Shown in pieces: positions 24,136 through 34,108 of a stretch of 64,000 nt of DNA; position 1 is the stretch's first letter; every line of letters starts with the position of its first letter. The position numbers were made by a program, and so were the translations under genes. The DNA lies in the NCBI GenBank assembly GCA_035762175.1, contig DASTPP010000071.1:1-64000 (forward strand). The letters run 5' to 3'. Origin of the DNA: DASTPP01 sp035762175. Its GTDB lineage: Bacteria > Myxococcota_A > Polyangia > Polyangiales > Polyangiaceae. The notes beneath the pieces are model-generated. The model had not been told where the DNA came from. It did no database searches and worked only from the letters and a program-made list of their open reading frames with translations.

Positions 24136-27100
24136 CTAAAATCTCCTCGCGTGGGTATTTTCAATGCGGAAGATGATTCCTGGCTTTCCTTGCGACGGAT
24201 CCACCCTCCACAGGAGCCTGTGAGGGTTGCTCCTGTCGATGATGTCCACCGACGTCCAGCCCTGCCAATTTCCCGTGAGAGGATGTTGATTGCGAGCTGT
24301 AAGTCGACCGGCTGCGGCTGCGTCTCCGCTCCGAGCAGCCTGAATGTCCATGAGGATGTCGTAAACGTGCGGTTGATACTCTTTAGGTATGTTGCCCGGA
24401 GCGAACGAGCTCCCGATCCGGTTGCCTTCGGGTGGCTGCGCCGAGGGGACAAGCTCGTGCGGGGCAGGGTTCGGCACATCTGTGCCTCCCCCCGACTCTG
24501 AGCCGGTCGAGAACGAGTGGTCGGAGTTAAGCGCATCAAGTACCTGCGCCGCCCCGGCCACGACGGCGGTGGCGCCGTTGGCCTGCACCAGCACCCCGGC
24601 AGCCACTGCCGGCACCCCCAGGGCCGCCCCGATGCCGGTGATCGACAGCGTCACGCCGCCTATCTCGCCGAGCGTGCCGCCGCCGAGCGCGATAATGCCA
24701 CCAAAGATTTGCCCCACCCCGTTGCCGAACTCGAAGCCGGCGTCGCGTGGGGGCGCCACCGTCATGCCCCAGGAGTTGACGATCGTGCCACCGGGAACCA
24801 TGCCAGCGACCAAACCGAGGCCGAAGCCGACCGCCGCAGGGCTGACGGCGTAGCCGAAGGGCAGGTTGAAGACGGGGCCTGACGAGACCGCCGCGGTCGA
24901 GGACTGGCCGAGCAGGTCGCCGACGTTCACGTCGACGATCATGTTGGGCGCGGCGGTGTTAGCGGCGGCGTACTGCTGCGCGAACCAGTTGTCCGTCCAC
25001 GCGTTGAAGGCCGCGCTCTGCGCCTGGGACGCCGCCCACGCCGCCGCTTCATCGAAGTCGGGCATCGAAGGAATGCCCTGGCCCGGGTCGGCGGTGCTGA
25101 AGCCACTGGGGTCGGTGAAGCGCAGGGGGTTGTTGAAGACATAGGCGTAGCGATTCCAACTCTGCGAGAAGGTGGGCGCTTGAACCACGGGGTCGGGCGT
25201 GAGAAAACGGCCTAGCCTGGGATCATAAACGCGCCCCTTCATGTTCACCAGCCCCAACTCGGGGTCGTCATCGTGGCCGGTGAAGCCCTGACCGAGCAAG
25301 GGCGGCACGGAGGCAGGCCCGGTCTGCGCCCAGTCGGGGTGGCGCGGCCGGCCGAAGGGATCATACGAGCGGCGTTCGGCGATGACGGCGTGCGGGGCGG
25401 GCTGCTCGGGGTCGAGCCAGTTGCTCTCGTCGCTCGTCACCAGGTCGGTCGAGCCGAGGTGGTCTGTGTGAACGAAGAGCGGGCTCTGCCAGAGGCTCTG
25501 ACCACCCTGCTCAAGGTAACGCAACGTAGCGACCACGCTACGGCCGGGGGCGGACACCAACAGTCGATGCTCGACCTTGCCATCGGGCCGGCGTTGCCTC
25601 TCGTAAAACCCCGCCGCGTAGGTCGTCGTGCCCACCGACGAAACCTTGCGCACGCGCTCGCCCAGCCCGCTATAGGAGAAGCGCGCGAGCGGCGCGCTGC
25701 CCTGCGTCAGGCCTGCGGGCAGGTCAAAGGCATTGTAGTCGACGGCCACGCCGCCCGGCCGCGACGTCTGGTTGCCCACCGCGTCGTGACCGTAGGTTTC
25801 GTTGCCGACCTTCGTAACCAGGTGGGGGCGCAAAGGGTCGTATTCGTAAACGCCTGCATCCGTCTTCTGTGTCAGGTTGCCGAGCGGGTCGTAATCGTAG
25901 GTGAGGCGCGGAGCGCCTTCGTTGTCGAGCGTAAGGCTCTTGAGTCGGTCGAGTTCGTCGTAGATGAAATGCTCGGTGTGCCCCTGCAGAAGGTCGGCGC
26001 GATGCTCGAGGTTGCCTTCGTCATCGAAGGTGTAGGTGAGCGATTGTAGCACTCGCCCCGGTTCGGCGTCGTAAATCGACGTTTGTGTCGTGACAGCGTC
26101 GGGCAGGCCGCGTAGCGGGTGGTAGGCGCGCCGGGTTTCGACTGCGTTGCCGAAGAATTCGTGCGTGACGCGGTCGGCTTCGTCGCTCTCGAGCGCCTCC
26201 CACAGGGCCGGTGCTTGGGCTCCCGTGCCCCAGCGCACGGCGCTGAGGTGCCCGTGGGCGCCGTAATCGTAGCCGACCGTGGTGGGCGACGTATGCCCCG
26301 GTAGCGTCGGGTACGTCACCGAGGATAGGCGACTGTGAGCATCGTACGCGAACTGCACGCGAAGTCGCTCGCTGCCCGCCCCAGAATCCGTGGGCAACAC
26401 GTTGTCGAGCTTGGCGAGGCGACCCAGGGTATCGTAGCGGTACGTGAGCTGGTGCCACTGATTGTTGGCCCTGTCGAGGTGGTTGACGCGCGTCGGCTTG
26501 CCGACCGCCTTGCCCTCACCGAAGTCATAGACGTAGGTGGTCTCGGCCGCCGGCGTCGAACTGCCCTCGTGAAGTAGGCGCATGTGCGTTCGGCGGCCCA
26601 ACGCGTCATACTCGTAGAAGTACTGCCGCCCGAGCGCGTCGGTCGCGTTAATCAGCTCGCCAAAGACGTTGTAGCCGAAGACCTTGACCCCCCGGTCGGC
26701 ATCGTATGCGCGCGCGACGCGCCCGTAGCCGTCGAGTTCGATCTCACTGATCGTCACCTCACCCGATGGCACCTCTGCCCGAGTACGAACAAGCTCGCCG
26801 AACGGCCCGTAGACGTAGGTTCGCGCCGTACCCTTCGCGTCGACCGCTCGCTCGATCTGGCCACGGGCGTTGTACACGATCGTGTTCGGGTAGCCGCGGG
26901 CGCCCAGGGCCGTCGTCGTCAGACCATCGTACCGCGTGACGAGCTTGGTACCATCGGGCCTGGTAACGACACGCGGCCGGAACTTGCCGTCATAGCCGAA
27001 CGTCGTCGACCCCGGCGCGGGGGCACCTTCGCGCGCCCAGAGCGACACCTCGGCAGGCACCCCCTGCGGGAAGAACGACCGCGTGCGCACGCGCCCTTGG

Positions 27101-30100
27101 CCGTCGAGACCGACGAAACGCTCGCGCACGATACGACCGAGTCGATCTTGGAGTACGTCGGTCTGTTCGCCAGACGACTCGAGGTCGCGTCGGCCGACGA
27201 GCCATTCACTCCCAATGTGCTCTTTGAAATACTGCACGTAGCTTGGCGGCCGATCGGGGTGTTCGGCGCGCACCGGGCGACCGAGCTGATCATAGGCCCA
27301 CGCGCTGCGCAAGCCGTTCGGGTCGATGCTCGCCCAGGGGCGGCCGAAGACAGGGTGCACCTTGACGTATGAAACGTGCCCGGCCGCGTTCACCGTTGCA
27401 TGGGGGAAGGCGCCGTCGGGCTCGTACGTGGTGCACGAAGTTCGCTGCTGACTGTGGTCGGCGCTCGACACTGTCGTGTAGACGACGTTGCCATAGATGT
27501 CTCGGTCGAGGGTCGTTCGAGGTGCAAGCCCCGCCGGCTCGTCGGGCGATGAGACGACGATCGTTCGGGGCAGGTTCGCCGCCCCTTCCCCGACGGGGGG
27601 GTACCAGAACAAAACCGCGCGCGTCCGCGTGCCTTGTGGCGTGATGTCGTGCGTTTCGACGAACGAAGCCCGGCTAATGAACCACTCGGACGGGTCGTTG
27701 AAGTAGCCGCTACGCACACGCGTCGAGTCGCCGTCACCGTACACCGTCTCGGCGTCGAGCACGTTGCCATAATGGTCGATGTCATGTACGTGCTGCACGA
27801 CGCCGGTGTAGGGCACGAGCCCGTCGACTTGCTCGATCGAGAACTGGTCGAGTGCCTCGGGGGGCATTTCGACTTCGTATTCACTCGTCGCGCGGCGTCG
27901 AACGAAGCCGAAGCCCGTCACGGGATACTCGCCGCGCGAGCCCCACAGGTTCACCGTCCTCGACAGCCAGAGGCCAGGGCTGCTGAACGTCGCCTTGTTC
28001 AAGGCCCCGTACGTCCACTGCTCGAGCACGCGCGGCACGCGTGCCGCCGGGACGGCCCGCTCGCCGACGTCATAGAACGTCCGGGTGGTGATGGGCCCGT
28101 AGGTGCCGAAGAACGTTTGCACCTTGTGTTCTTCGAAGCCCAACCAGGCGTGAGCCTTGCGCAGCACCTTGGCCTTCCTGTAGTCGTGGTACGAGGTCGA
28201 TGTCTCGCCCCCGGTCGTGCCCGCGTCGAGCTTGTGCCGGCCGACGACGTACTTCGGCCCGTTGTAGCATTTTACGCCCGGCATGCGGTAACAATTGCCG
28301 CTGTCGTACCTGCCGCCGACCTGCCCGGGCAGTGAATCGATCAAGGGCTGGTATTCGATTTCGACCGTGGGGGGCACGCTGGTGCCCGGGTCGCCGTCCG
28401 GCTCGTTCGCCCCCTCACGAATCGCGAGGACGACGTCCGGCCTGCCGCCGCCGCCGCGGTGCCGAAGGTAGCTGAAATGCCATTGGTTGTCGGCATTTTC
28501 GTAGTCGGCCCAGACGAGGTCTTGCTGCCCGTCACCGTCGGCGTCGACCGCCCGGGGCCCGTGCCTTCGGATTTGGCTGTAATGAAATTGTACCGTCCCG
28601 AGCCCGCCCGGAATCATAAGCGAAGGGTCAACGACGGTGAAGTAGTCGAAATCACCCGCGACGCGCAGCACCAGGAAGCGGCCGAGCCCTTGCCCCGTCC
28701 AAGGGGACGTCGGGGGTTCGGGGAATTCGTCGGTGTAGCTCCAGGGGACGAGCAAGTCCTCGCGCCCGTCGCCGTCGTAATCGAGGACGGCGGAGATGCC
28801 CAAGAGGAGGGGCGGCGCGCGGAACTCGGAGATGTCGAGGTCGCCCGTTGCGCCCGGCGGGACGGCCAGTCTCGACATGAGAAAGCGCCCGCCCCCGTTG
28901 ACCCACAGGTACCACGGCCGCAAGCCGTCCGCGCCGCCCTCGCCCGACTTGGGCGCCGAGACGAGGTCGCGAAGCCCGTCGCCGTTCGCGTCGAGCCAGA
29001 CCCGGCTATGGTCGCGCACCTCGGAGCCCAGCCCGCTGTCGTACGATTCGAAATGAGCCACGGTGCCTGATGCGTTCTTGCTCTCGTGCGACCAAGAGAG
29101 CGTCGTGTACGTGGGCAGGGCCTCGTCGGCCTTCCAGTACAGCATCTCTTCTTTGCCGTCGCCATCGAGGTCGACGACCACGAGGTCTTCGGGGCCTACG
29201 CCCTCGAGGGCGGGTATATCGACCGGTTGCGTGAACGCGAGGTTCTCGCCGGGCAGGTGCTGGTCGACATGGTATGAGACAACGCCGGTGTGCCGCCGGT
29301 ACTTCCACCGCGCGCCGCACCCGTCGCATTGATGCCAGTACTCGACCAGGTCGCGGGCGCCGTCGCCGTCGAGGTCGACCATGTACTTGCCTTGAGCGAT
29401 GAGCTCACTCTTCGGCGGGTACTCGTATGTGTCAGGGGCCGGGCCGTGCGTCTTCGCGAAGTCGGTGATCGCGGTAAAGAACCCGCCCGGTTGCGACAGG
29501 TGCACCCGCCAGGTGCTCTCTTTATCCATCGTCAATAGATCGACGCGACCGTCTTGGTCGTAGTCGACCGGCCACGCCACCGCGTCACTGTCGCACGAGA
29601 CCTCCTGGGAGGTGTCCGGCATGGTGAGCGTGCACCATCCGTCGTTCGAGGCACCTGTCGCAGCCGCCTGCGCATAGGGGGTGTCGCCGCCCTGGCTCTG
29701 GACTAGCTTCCAAGAGTCGTGGGTTGGGTACATGATGTCGTCGCGCCCGTCGCCGTTCGCGTCGACCACGACGATATGAGGCCAGCCGTGGTCACCGGAG
29801 AACGCGTCAAAGAGGGCCGGTTGCAGCGTTTTCGGTTCGAACCCCGCCTGGCCCGCCCGCCAGGCGAATGTCGTAGGACGCTTGCAGGCGGCGCCTTCGA
29901 GGGCCGACGCGCACTCGGTGATGCTGGCGAGCTTGCTGCGACCGGTCGACCCGTCGTTGTTGTAGGCGAGTTTGTAGGCGCGTGCCGTGCGGTGGGTGCC
30001 CCCCACGGTCGTCGACATGGCGATCAGATTGAGGCGCTGCGTCAGACGCATCTGGGTGCCGAGCTGGTAACCCCGCTGCGGGTCGGGGCGAGACTCGTAG

Positions 30101-31023
30101 AAGAAGTGAACCCGCTTGTTGTGCTCGAGGCCGTTCGTGTGCCCGCCGTAGCGAATTGCCGTCGGCCACTGTTCGATCGTGTAGGGCAACGCGTCGGGCG
30201 GCTCGGCGATGCCCTCGGTGGCCTGATATTCGATCTCCATCGTATTGCCGGAGGTGTCACGCGTGGTCGAGAGCGACCATTGTCGCGTCCGGCCCCCGTA
30301 CCTGATGCTGGCGAAGGGACCTGTGCCGTAGTCATGCATGCGCCCTTCCTTCGTCCACACTCGAAACGAGTCGGGGCCGGTGTACTCAGAGGGGTCTTCG
30401 CCGTTGTTGCCGCCCGATGAGCGTATACGCACGAAGGTATCGGGCATGGTGCGGTACTCAGTGCCGTCGGCGCCGTATTCGCCGCTGACGGCGACCAGGC
30501 GCAGACCGTCGAGGCAGAAGCGGTCGTCGCGGGTCATGCGCACGGCCCGCAAGCGCCCATCGTCGAGTTCGTTCGACGGGCAACGGCGAACGGCCGACAT
30601 GCCAGAGAGCGTAAAGCCCACCCCGACAGGACCGTTGCCGCCGTTGCTGTTGTAGGCGAGGGCGAGTTCGGGCTGCATTCCGGCGCGGCCGGGTACGACC
30701 TCAAGCGGCACCCGGTATGTCGCCGCCCCGTCATCGTCGACCTGAAACTGACCCGGGGTGCCGCCGACGAACGCCGCCGCTGGCTCGTCGGCCGGCCCGT
30801 CGGCGATATGGCTCGGGTCGTAGGCGGGGCACGTCACGGTGGTCGAGGCGGCCGTAAGGCCCGTCATGCCCTCGTCATCGCCCTCCAACCAAGGGAGCCC
30901 GTTGGGGTCGCGTTCGCCGTGCGATTGTACCGAACAACTGAGGGCCAAGGCCCCCACGAGGGGCGCCCCCCACCACAGGGCGGTGCGGCGCGAAAAGAGC
31001 CGTCGATGTTTATCTTGGTTCAT
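24136..31023 (-). CDS. SpvB/RHS-repeat lipoprotein with RelE-like C-terminal tip
   Basis: This 2295-aa protein begins with a signal that has twin arginines (SRRTALWW) and a lipobox (LALSC, Cys30). A SpvB-type domain follows (residues about 80-330: YRVPLEVVPGRAGMQPELALAYNS, then GPVGVGFTLSG), then FG-GAP/VCBS-like blocks (DANGDGRDD, DLDGDGKEE), then many YD repeats. The RHS core ends at GRVYDPRLGRFLTPDP...NNPLRFTDPSGF near residue 1930-1970. The tip (last 250 residues) has a Gly/Ala-rich hydrophobic region, then HPLTGNWQGWTSVDI...PHRLLWRVD...FRIENTHARRF, resembling the RelE/YoeB fold. ATG at 31023 gives the signal peptide. A candidate immunity gene follows at 23881. Role: a contact-dependent toxin, by analogy with RHS systems. 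Confidence 0.88.
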   Translation of the reverse strand: MNQDKHRRLFSRRTALWWGAPLVGALALSCSVQSHGERDPNGLPWLEGDDEGMTGLTAASTTVTCPAYDPSHIADGPADEPAAAFVGGTPGQFQVDDDGAATYRVPLEVVPGRAGMQPELALAYNSNGGNGPVGVGFTLSGMSAVRRCPSNELDDGRLRAVRMTRDDRFCLDGLRLVAVSGEYGADGTEYRTMPDTFVRIRSSGGNNGEDPSEYTGPDSFRVWTKEGRMHDYGTGPFASIRYGGRTRQWSLSTTRDTSGNTMEIEYQATEGIAEPPDALPYTIEQWPTAIRYGGHTNGLEHNKRVHFFYESRPDPQRGYQLGTQMRLTQRLNLIAMSTTVGGTHRTARAYKLAYNNDGSTGRSKLASITECASALEGAACKRPTTFAWRAGQAGFEPKTLQPALFDAFSGDHGWPHIVVVDANGDGRDDIMYPTHDSWKLVQSQGGDTPYAQAAATGASNDGWCTLTMPDTSQEVSCDSDAVAWPVDYDQDGRVDLLTMDKESTWRVHLSQPGGFFTAITDFAKTHGPAPDTYEYPPKSELIAQGKYMVDLDGDGARDLVEYWHQCDGCGARWKYRRHTGVVSYHVDQHLPGENLAFTQPVDIPALEGVGPEDLVVVDLDGDGKEEMLYWKADEALPTYTTLSWSHESKNASGTVAHFESYDSGLGSEVRDHSRVWLDANGDGLRDLVSAPKSGEGGADGLRPWYLWVNGGGRFLMSRLAVPPGATGDLDISEFRAPPLLLGISAVLDYDGDGREDLLVPWSYTDEFPEPPTSPWTGQGLGRFLVLRVAGDFDYFTVVDPSLMIPGGLGTVQFHYSQIRRHGPRAVDADGDGQQDLVWADYENADNQWHFSYLRHRGGGGRPDVVLAIREGANEPDGDPGTSVPPTVEIEYQPLIDSLPGQVGGRYDSGNCYRMPGVKCYNGPKYVVGRHKLDAGTTGGETSTSYHDYRKAKVLRKAHAWLGFEEHKVQTFFGTYGPITTRTFYDVGERAVPAARVPRVLEQWTYGALNKATFSSPGLWLSRTVNLWGSRGEYPVTGFGFVRRRATSEYEVEMPPEALDQFSIEQVDGLVPYTGVVQHVHDIDHYGNVLDAETVYGDGDSTRVRSGYFNDPSEWFISRASFVETHDITPQGTRTRAVLFWYPPVGEGAANLPRTIVVSSPDEPAGLAPRTTLDRDIYGNVVYTTVSSADHSQQRTSCTTYEPDGAFPHATVNAAGHVSYVKVHPVFGRPWASIDPNGLRSAWAYDQLGRPVRAEHPDRPPSYVQYFKEHIGSEWLVGRRDLESSGEQTDVLQDRLGRIVRERFVGLDGQGRVRTRSFFPQGVPAEVSLWAREGAPAPGSTTFGYDGKFRPRVVTRPDGTKLVTRYDGLTTTALGARGYPNTIVYNARGQIERAVDAKGTARTYVYGPFGELVRTRAEVPSGEVTISEIELDGYGRVARAYDADRGVKVFGYNVFGELINATDALGRQYFYEYDALGRRTHMRLLHEGSSTPAAETTYVYDFGEGKAVGKPTRVNHLDRANNQWHQLTYRYDTLGRLAKLDNVLPTDSGAGSERLRVQFAYDAHSRLSSVTYPTLPGHTSPTTVGYDYGAHGHLSAVRWGTGAQAPALWEALESDEADRVTHEFFGNAVETRRAYHPLRGLPDAVTTQTSIYDAEPGRVLQSLTYTFDDEGNLEHRADLLQGHTEHFIYDELDRLKSLTLDNEGAPRLTYDYDPLGNLTQKTDAGVYEYDPLRPHLVTKVGNETYGHDAVGNQTSRPGGVAVDYNAFDLPAGLTQGSAPLARFSYSGLGERVRKVSSVGTTTYAAGFYERQRRPDGKVEHRLLVSAPGRSVVATLRYLEQGGQSLWQSPLFVHTDHLGSTDLVTSDESNWLDPEQPAPHAVIAERRSYDPFGRPRHPDWAQTGPASVPPLLGQGFTGHDDDPELGLVNMKGRVYDPRLGRFLTPDPVVQAPTFSQSWNRYAYVFNNPLRFTDPSGFSTADPGQGIPSMPDFDEAAAWAASQAQSAAFNAWTDNWFAQQYAAANTAAPNMIVDVNVGDLLGQSSTAAVSSGPVFNLPFGYAVSPAAVGFGLGLVAGMVPGGTIVNSWGMTVAPPRDAGFEFGNGVGQIFGGIIALGGGTLGEIGGVTLSITGIGAALGVPAVAAGVLVQANGATAVVAGAAQVLDALNSDHSFSTGSESGGGTDVPNPAPHELVPSAQPPEGNRIGSSFAPGNIPKEYQPHVYDILMDIQAARSGDAAAAGRLTARNQHPLTGNWQGWTSVDIIDRSNPHRLLWRVDPSQGKPGIIFRIENTHARRF

Positions 31024-31091
31024 TGGCAATGCCTCGCGATGTTTCGTGAAGGGCGAGTGCGCCGCGGTGTTCGCGGCGCACTCGCGTGGGC

Positions 31092-33362
31092 TCAATCGCC
31101 GCAATCAATGCTCTCGCCGTCGCCGAAGGGCAGCCCACGGCAGGCGACGACGCCCTCGTAAAGGCCCGGGGCGTTGCAGAAGGGTATGGTTTCGTTCGGC
31201 GTGCTCGAGCAAAGGGCGCCGCCGGTCGCGTAGCCGACGTCTTGGAACTGCACGGCGAAGCTCGCGTCGGCGAACGAGGCGGTGACCTCGCAGCGAAAGA
31301 CGCCGTCACCCTCGGGGCCGATAGGCGTGCCCGGCAAGCCGCAGGCCGGCCCGACGACGGCCCAGGCGCCCTCGGTATGCCGCGAGAACACGGCGCGGGC
31401 ACGTTCGGTGGAGGCGCCGCCGGGCAGCGCCACCTGCGCCTGGAGGGTGTACGTGTTGCAGTCGCCGTCGTCGTCGGGGTCGTGGCATGTCACGCGCAGC
31501 GAACCGGCGCTCGTCTGCCCGCGGTAGGCCAAGGGCGGCGAGGGGTTGAGCGTGGGCGCAGTGCCGTCGGGCGGCACAAACGAGGAGCCGCCCACGAGCA
31601 ACGTCGCTTGCGCCACGGGGTCGAACGCCGCGGCGGCACCGACCCGGCGCCCCGGCAGCGACGTCGTCACGGGCACGCGGGCCCAGCGCGGCTGGCCACT
31701 CTGGCCCGATAGGCGCCAGACGTCGAGCGGGTCGGCGGTGCCGCCCTCGAGCGTGCCCCCCGAGCCGACGAGCGCCTGGCCGTTCGCTGCGATCGCACCC
31801 CAGGCGAGAAAGCGCGGCGAAGGGCGCACCTCACCAGGCGAAGCGACGGTGCCGTCGAGCAGGGTGGGCCAAGGCGCCGTGCTGTCACGCGTCTCGCGAG
31901 CCCAACCGCTGCCGGTGAACGTGAAGATGTCTTCGGTCGTGTCGACGCTGGTCGCGGTCAGCACGTAGCCGCCGAACACCAGGGTCTTGGTCGCCGCGCC
32001 CGAGCCGAGCGTCAGGGGGGTGAACCCCCGCCGCGCGGGGAAGCAGCCCGGGCCGCGGCAAACGCGCGTCCAGCTGGTGCCGTTGAAGAGCCAGGTGTCG
32101 TCGAGGGGCATGCCGTTCGGGGCGGCGCCGCCGAAGAGCAGGAGGCCCGAGCCGGTCCAAACCAGACCGGCTTCGAAGCGCGCCGACGGCCAGTTGTCGG
32201 CCGTCTGGGGCGAAGGCGGCAGGATGCGCGCCCAGGTGGCGGATTTGGCGCCGCCCGACGGGCCTGTGAGCGTGAGCTTCCAGAGGTCGTTGAAGACCCC
32301 GGCGCCGATGCCCCCGAAGAGATACGCACCGGCCTTCGCAGCGTCGGTGAAGGGAGCATAGGCCAGGCGCGCGTCTTGCCGCGCGGCCGGCTTCGTCGCA
32401 CTCGCGGGGATGCCCGCGCCACCGGGGCCGACTTGCCATTCGCCGTTGCAGCGCACCGCGACATCGTCTCGGGTGCGCGTGCCTGTCGGGCCGACGTCGA
32501 AGCCCCCGAAGAGTACCGCACAATTCTGGTCGCCCCCGTAGAAGGTCAGCCCCGCCGCCGCCCGCGGCGAAGGGGGCGTTGGCCCCCCGGCCGGAAACCA
32601 CGTCGGCGTCTCGAAGCCGACGCTCACCAGGGCAGGGAAGGCCAAGGTCTGCCAGGGCAGCTCGGCCTCGACCACCGGCTCGCCACCTTCTTCGCTCACC
32701 TGCCAGCGACCCTCGACGACGCGCCCCTCGGCGTCGCGGGTCGAGGGCGGGGCGAGGCGCAAGAAACCACTACCCTCGCGGTCGTAGGCCCAGCGGGCAC
32801 CCTTCTCATCGCTCTCCCAGCGACTGAATGCGGGGCCAGTGCGCAGCCGGAAGCGCAGCGGCGGGGCCTCGACCGCGCTCGGGATGCGCAACCTCGCCTC
32901 GACGCGCTCGTCGCTCGCGCCGACGGCGACGCTGACGCCGGGATAGGCCTCGTCGTAGGCGACGAGCGCGCCGTCGTGGCGGAGGCGCGCAGGGGCGTGC
33001 GAGGCGGCGCCGAGGGGGCGCAATTCGACGAAGGCGGTGGCGTTGGCCGCTGCGACGAGGCGTAGGCCTTCGTCGTAATGGTTCCCGAGTTCGGCCCCGA
33101 GCGAGAGTTGGCCGGCGCTCGACGCGTTGGGGTTGCGGCGCTCGGTGGCGCTCAGCGCGCGAGTGACGAGTCGACCCCGGTCTCGGATAATGGTGGCCGG
33201 GGCGAGGGCGCTTTCGGCGCTGTCTTGTCGCGAGAAGCCGGCGGGCCCCTCGAAGGCGCCCTCGCTACGCTCTTCGCAGCCTACGACGAACGCGAGGCTG
33301 AGGGCCGCGGCGAGTCGCGGGCCCGTGGCCCAGGGCGGCCGAATGAATATGCTTCGATACAT
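31092..33362 (-). CDS. Kelch-repeat lipoprotein
   Basis: The 756-aa protein has a signal peptide with lipobox FVVGC (Cys29). The middle part is a kelch-type beta-propeller with recurring motifs such as AVLFGGFDVG, AYLFGGIGAGVFNDLWKL, LLLFGGAAPNGMPLDDTWLFNGTSWTRV, TLVFGGYV and TLLVGGSS. The C-terminal region is Cys-containing (DPDDDGDCNTY, CGLPGTP, FCNAPGLYE). It ends 68 bp before the SpvB/RHS gene on the same strand, so the two are almost certainly one operon. A surface propeller next to a surface RHS toxin suggests display, recognition or docking. Start ATG at 33362. No exact family function is recognised. Confidence 0.85.
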   Translation of the reverse strand: MYRSIFIRPPWATGPRLAAALSLAFVVGCEERSEGAFEGPAGFSRQDSAESALAPATIIRDRGRLVTRALSATERRNPNASSAGQLSLGAELGNHYDEGLRLVAAANATAFVELRPLGAASHAPARLRHDGALVAYDEAYPGVSVAVGASDERVEARLRIPSAVEAPPLRFRLRTGPAFSRWESDEKGARWAYDREGSGFLRLAPPSTRDAEGRVVEGRWQVSEEGGEPVVEAELPWQTLAFPALVSVGFETPTWFPAGGPTPPSPRAAAGLTFYGGDQNCAVLFGGFDVGPTGTRTRDDVAVRCNGEWQVGPGGAGIPASATKPAARQDARLAYAPFTDAAKAGAYLFGGIGAGVFNDLWKLTLTGPSGGAKSATWARILPPSPQTADNWPSARFEAGLVWTGSGLLLFGGAAPNGMPLDDTWLFNGTSWTRVCRGPGCFPARRGFTPLTLGSGAATKTLVFGGYVLTATSVDTTEDIFTFTGSGWARETRDSTAPWPTLLDGTVASPGEVRPSPRFLAWGAIAANGQALVGSGGTLEGGTADPLDVWRLSGQSGQPRWARVPVTTSLPGRRVGAAAAFDPVAQATLLVGGSSFVPPDGTAPTLNPSPPLAYRGQTSAGSLRVTCHDPDDDGDCNTYTLQAQVALPGGASTERARAVFSRHTEGAWAVVGPACGLPGTPIGPEGDGVFRCEVTASFADASFAVQFQDVGYATGGALCSSTPNETIPFCNAPGLYEGVVACRGLPFGDGESIDCGD

Positions 33363-33764
33363 GGGACCTTCTCCGAGAGACGGTGAGACCTTGGGTGGCG
33401 TGAAAAACTGGTCGGCGCCTTCGGCGGGTCGGTGTGCCTACCAGGCGGTCCGGCGGGAGCCTCGTCGTGCGGGCCTCCCAGAGCAGGTTGCGTGCCCGCG
33501 TTTACCCAGGGCGTTTGTGAAGCAGAGCGGGCAACGCGGCAGCCCCCCTGGCGGCAGGTGGCGATTGGCCTGGCGGGGCGCCAGTGCCCATGGGCCACCG
33601 GGCGGTCGCGTCGCGGTCCGCGACTACGTTGCCTACGTCAGTCTCGTGAACTGTAACGCCCGTTGCAGTTGCCCAACCGACCGATGCCTTTTCCCGCTGC
33701 TCTGGTCTCGCAGCGGGTGCCAATTTCTGGCGTCCGTTGCATCCCGACGCGCAGGCCTGCGGGA
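33363..33764. other. Region upstream of the kelch-RHS operon
   Basis: No convincing gene is seen. The frames here on both strands look compositional. It should contain the promoter of the kelch-RHS operon (minus strand), but no recognisable sigma-factor motif could be defended. Confidence 0.45.
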
Positions 33765-33822
33765 GGTCGGAGCGGTTTCGTAAACCGCGGGTCTGGGGTT
33801 CAAGTCCCCAAGATGGCTCGAA
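33765..33822 (+). repeat. 3' fragment of a second tRNA, probably Thr (CGT)
   Basis: The fragment contains an anticodon hairpin, GCGGT TTCGTAA ACCGC (U33, anticodon CGT), a variable region GGGTC, a T-arm TGGGG TTCAAGT CCCCA and the 3' acceptor strand AGATGGC plus T. No 5' acceptor strand (GCCATCT) or D-arm is found upstream, so this is not a working gene. A 3' half alone is what integration at a tRNA leaves behind. It suggests that part of the island once lived at a different tRNA. Confidence 0.7.
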
Positions 33823-34108
33823 GTTTTCTGCGTACTGCAAATGCGTACCGCAGAATGTACGTCCTTCCTCGCCCTGCCTCATCCTGGCGAGGTAGCCGCC
33901 GGGGGCGAGCTTTCCGAACGCGCAGGCGGTTCGCTCCTAGCCGATGCCGAGGTCAGCCAACCCAGCCATGCCCTTCACACTGACGACCACTCTGGCGTCG
34001 AGCGCGGCTATGCCAAGGCGTTGTATGAGAGTGCCGTTGTCTACAAGCCGCAGGGGCGGTGCCATAAGGCAATGTAGGTTGCTGCCGCTGATGTGCTCGA
34101 CCTGGTGC
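33823..34108. other. Region after the tRNA fragment
   Basis: About 290 bases without a recognisable gene. Short frames are present, but none has a domain or a good start. It lies between the tRNA fragment and the read-through end of the recombinase remnant. Confidence 0.4.
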
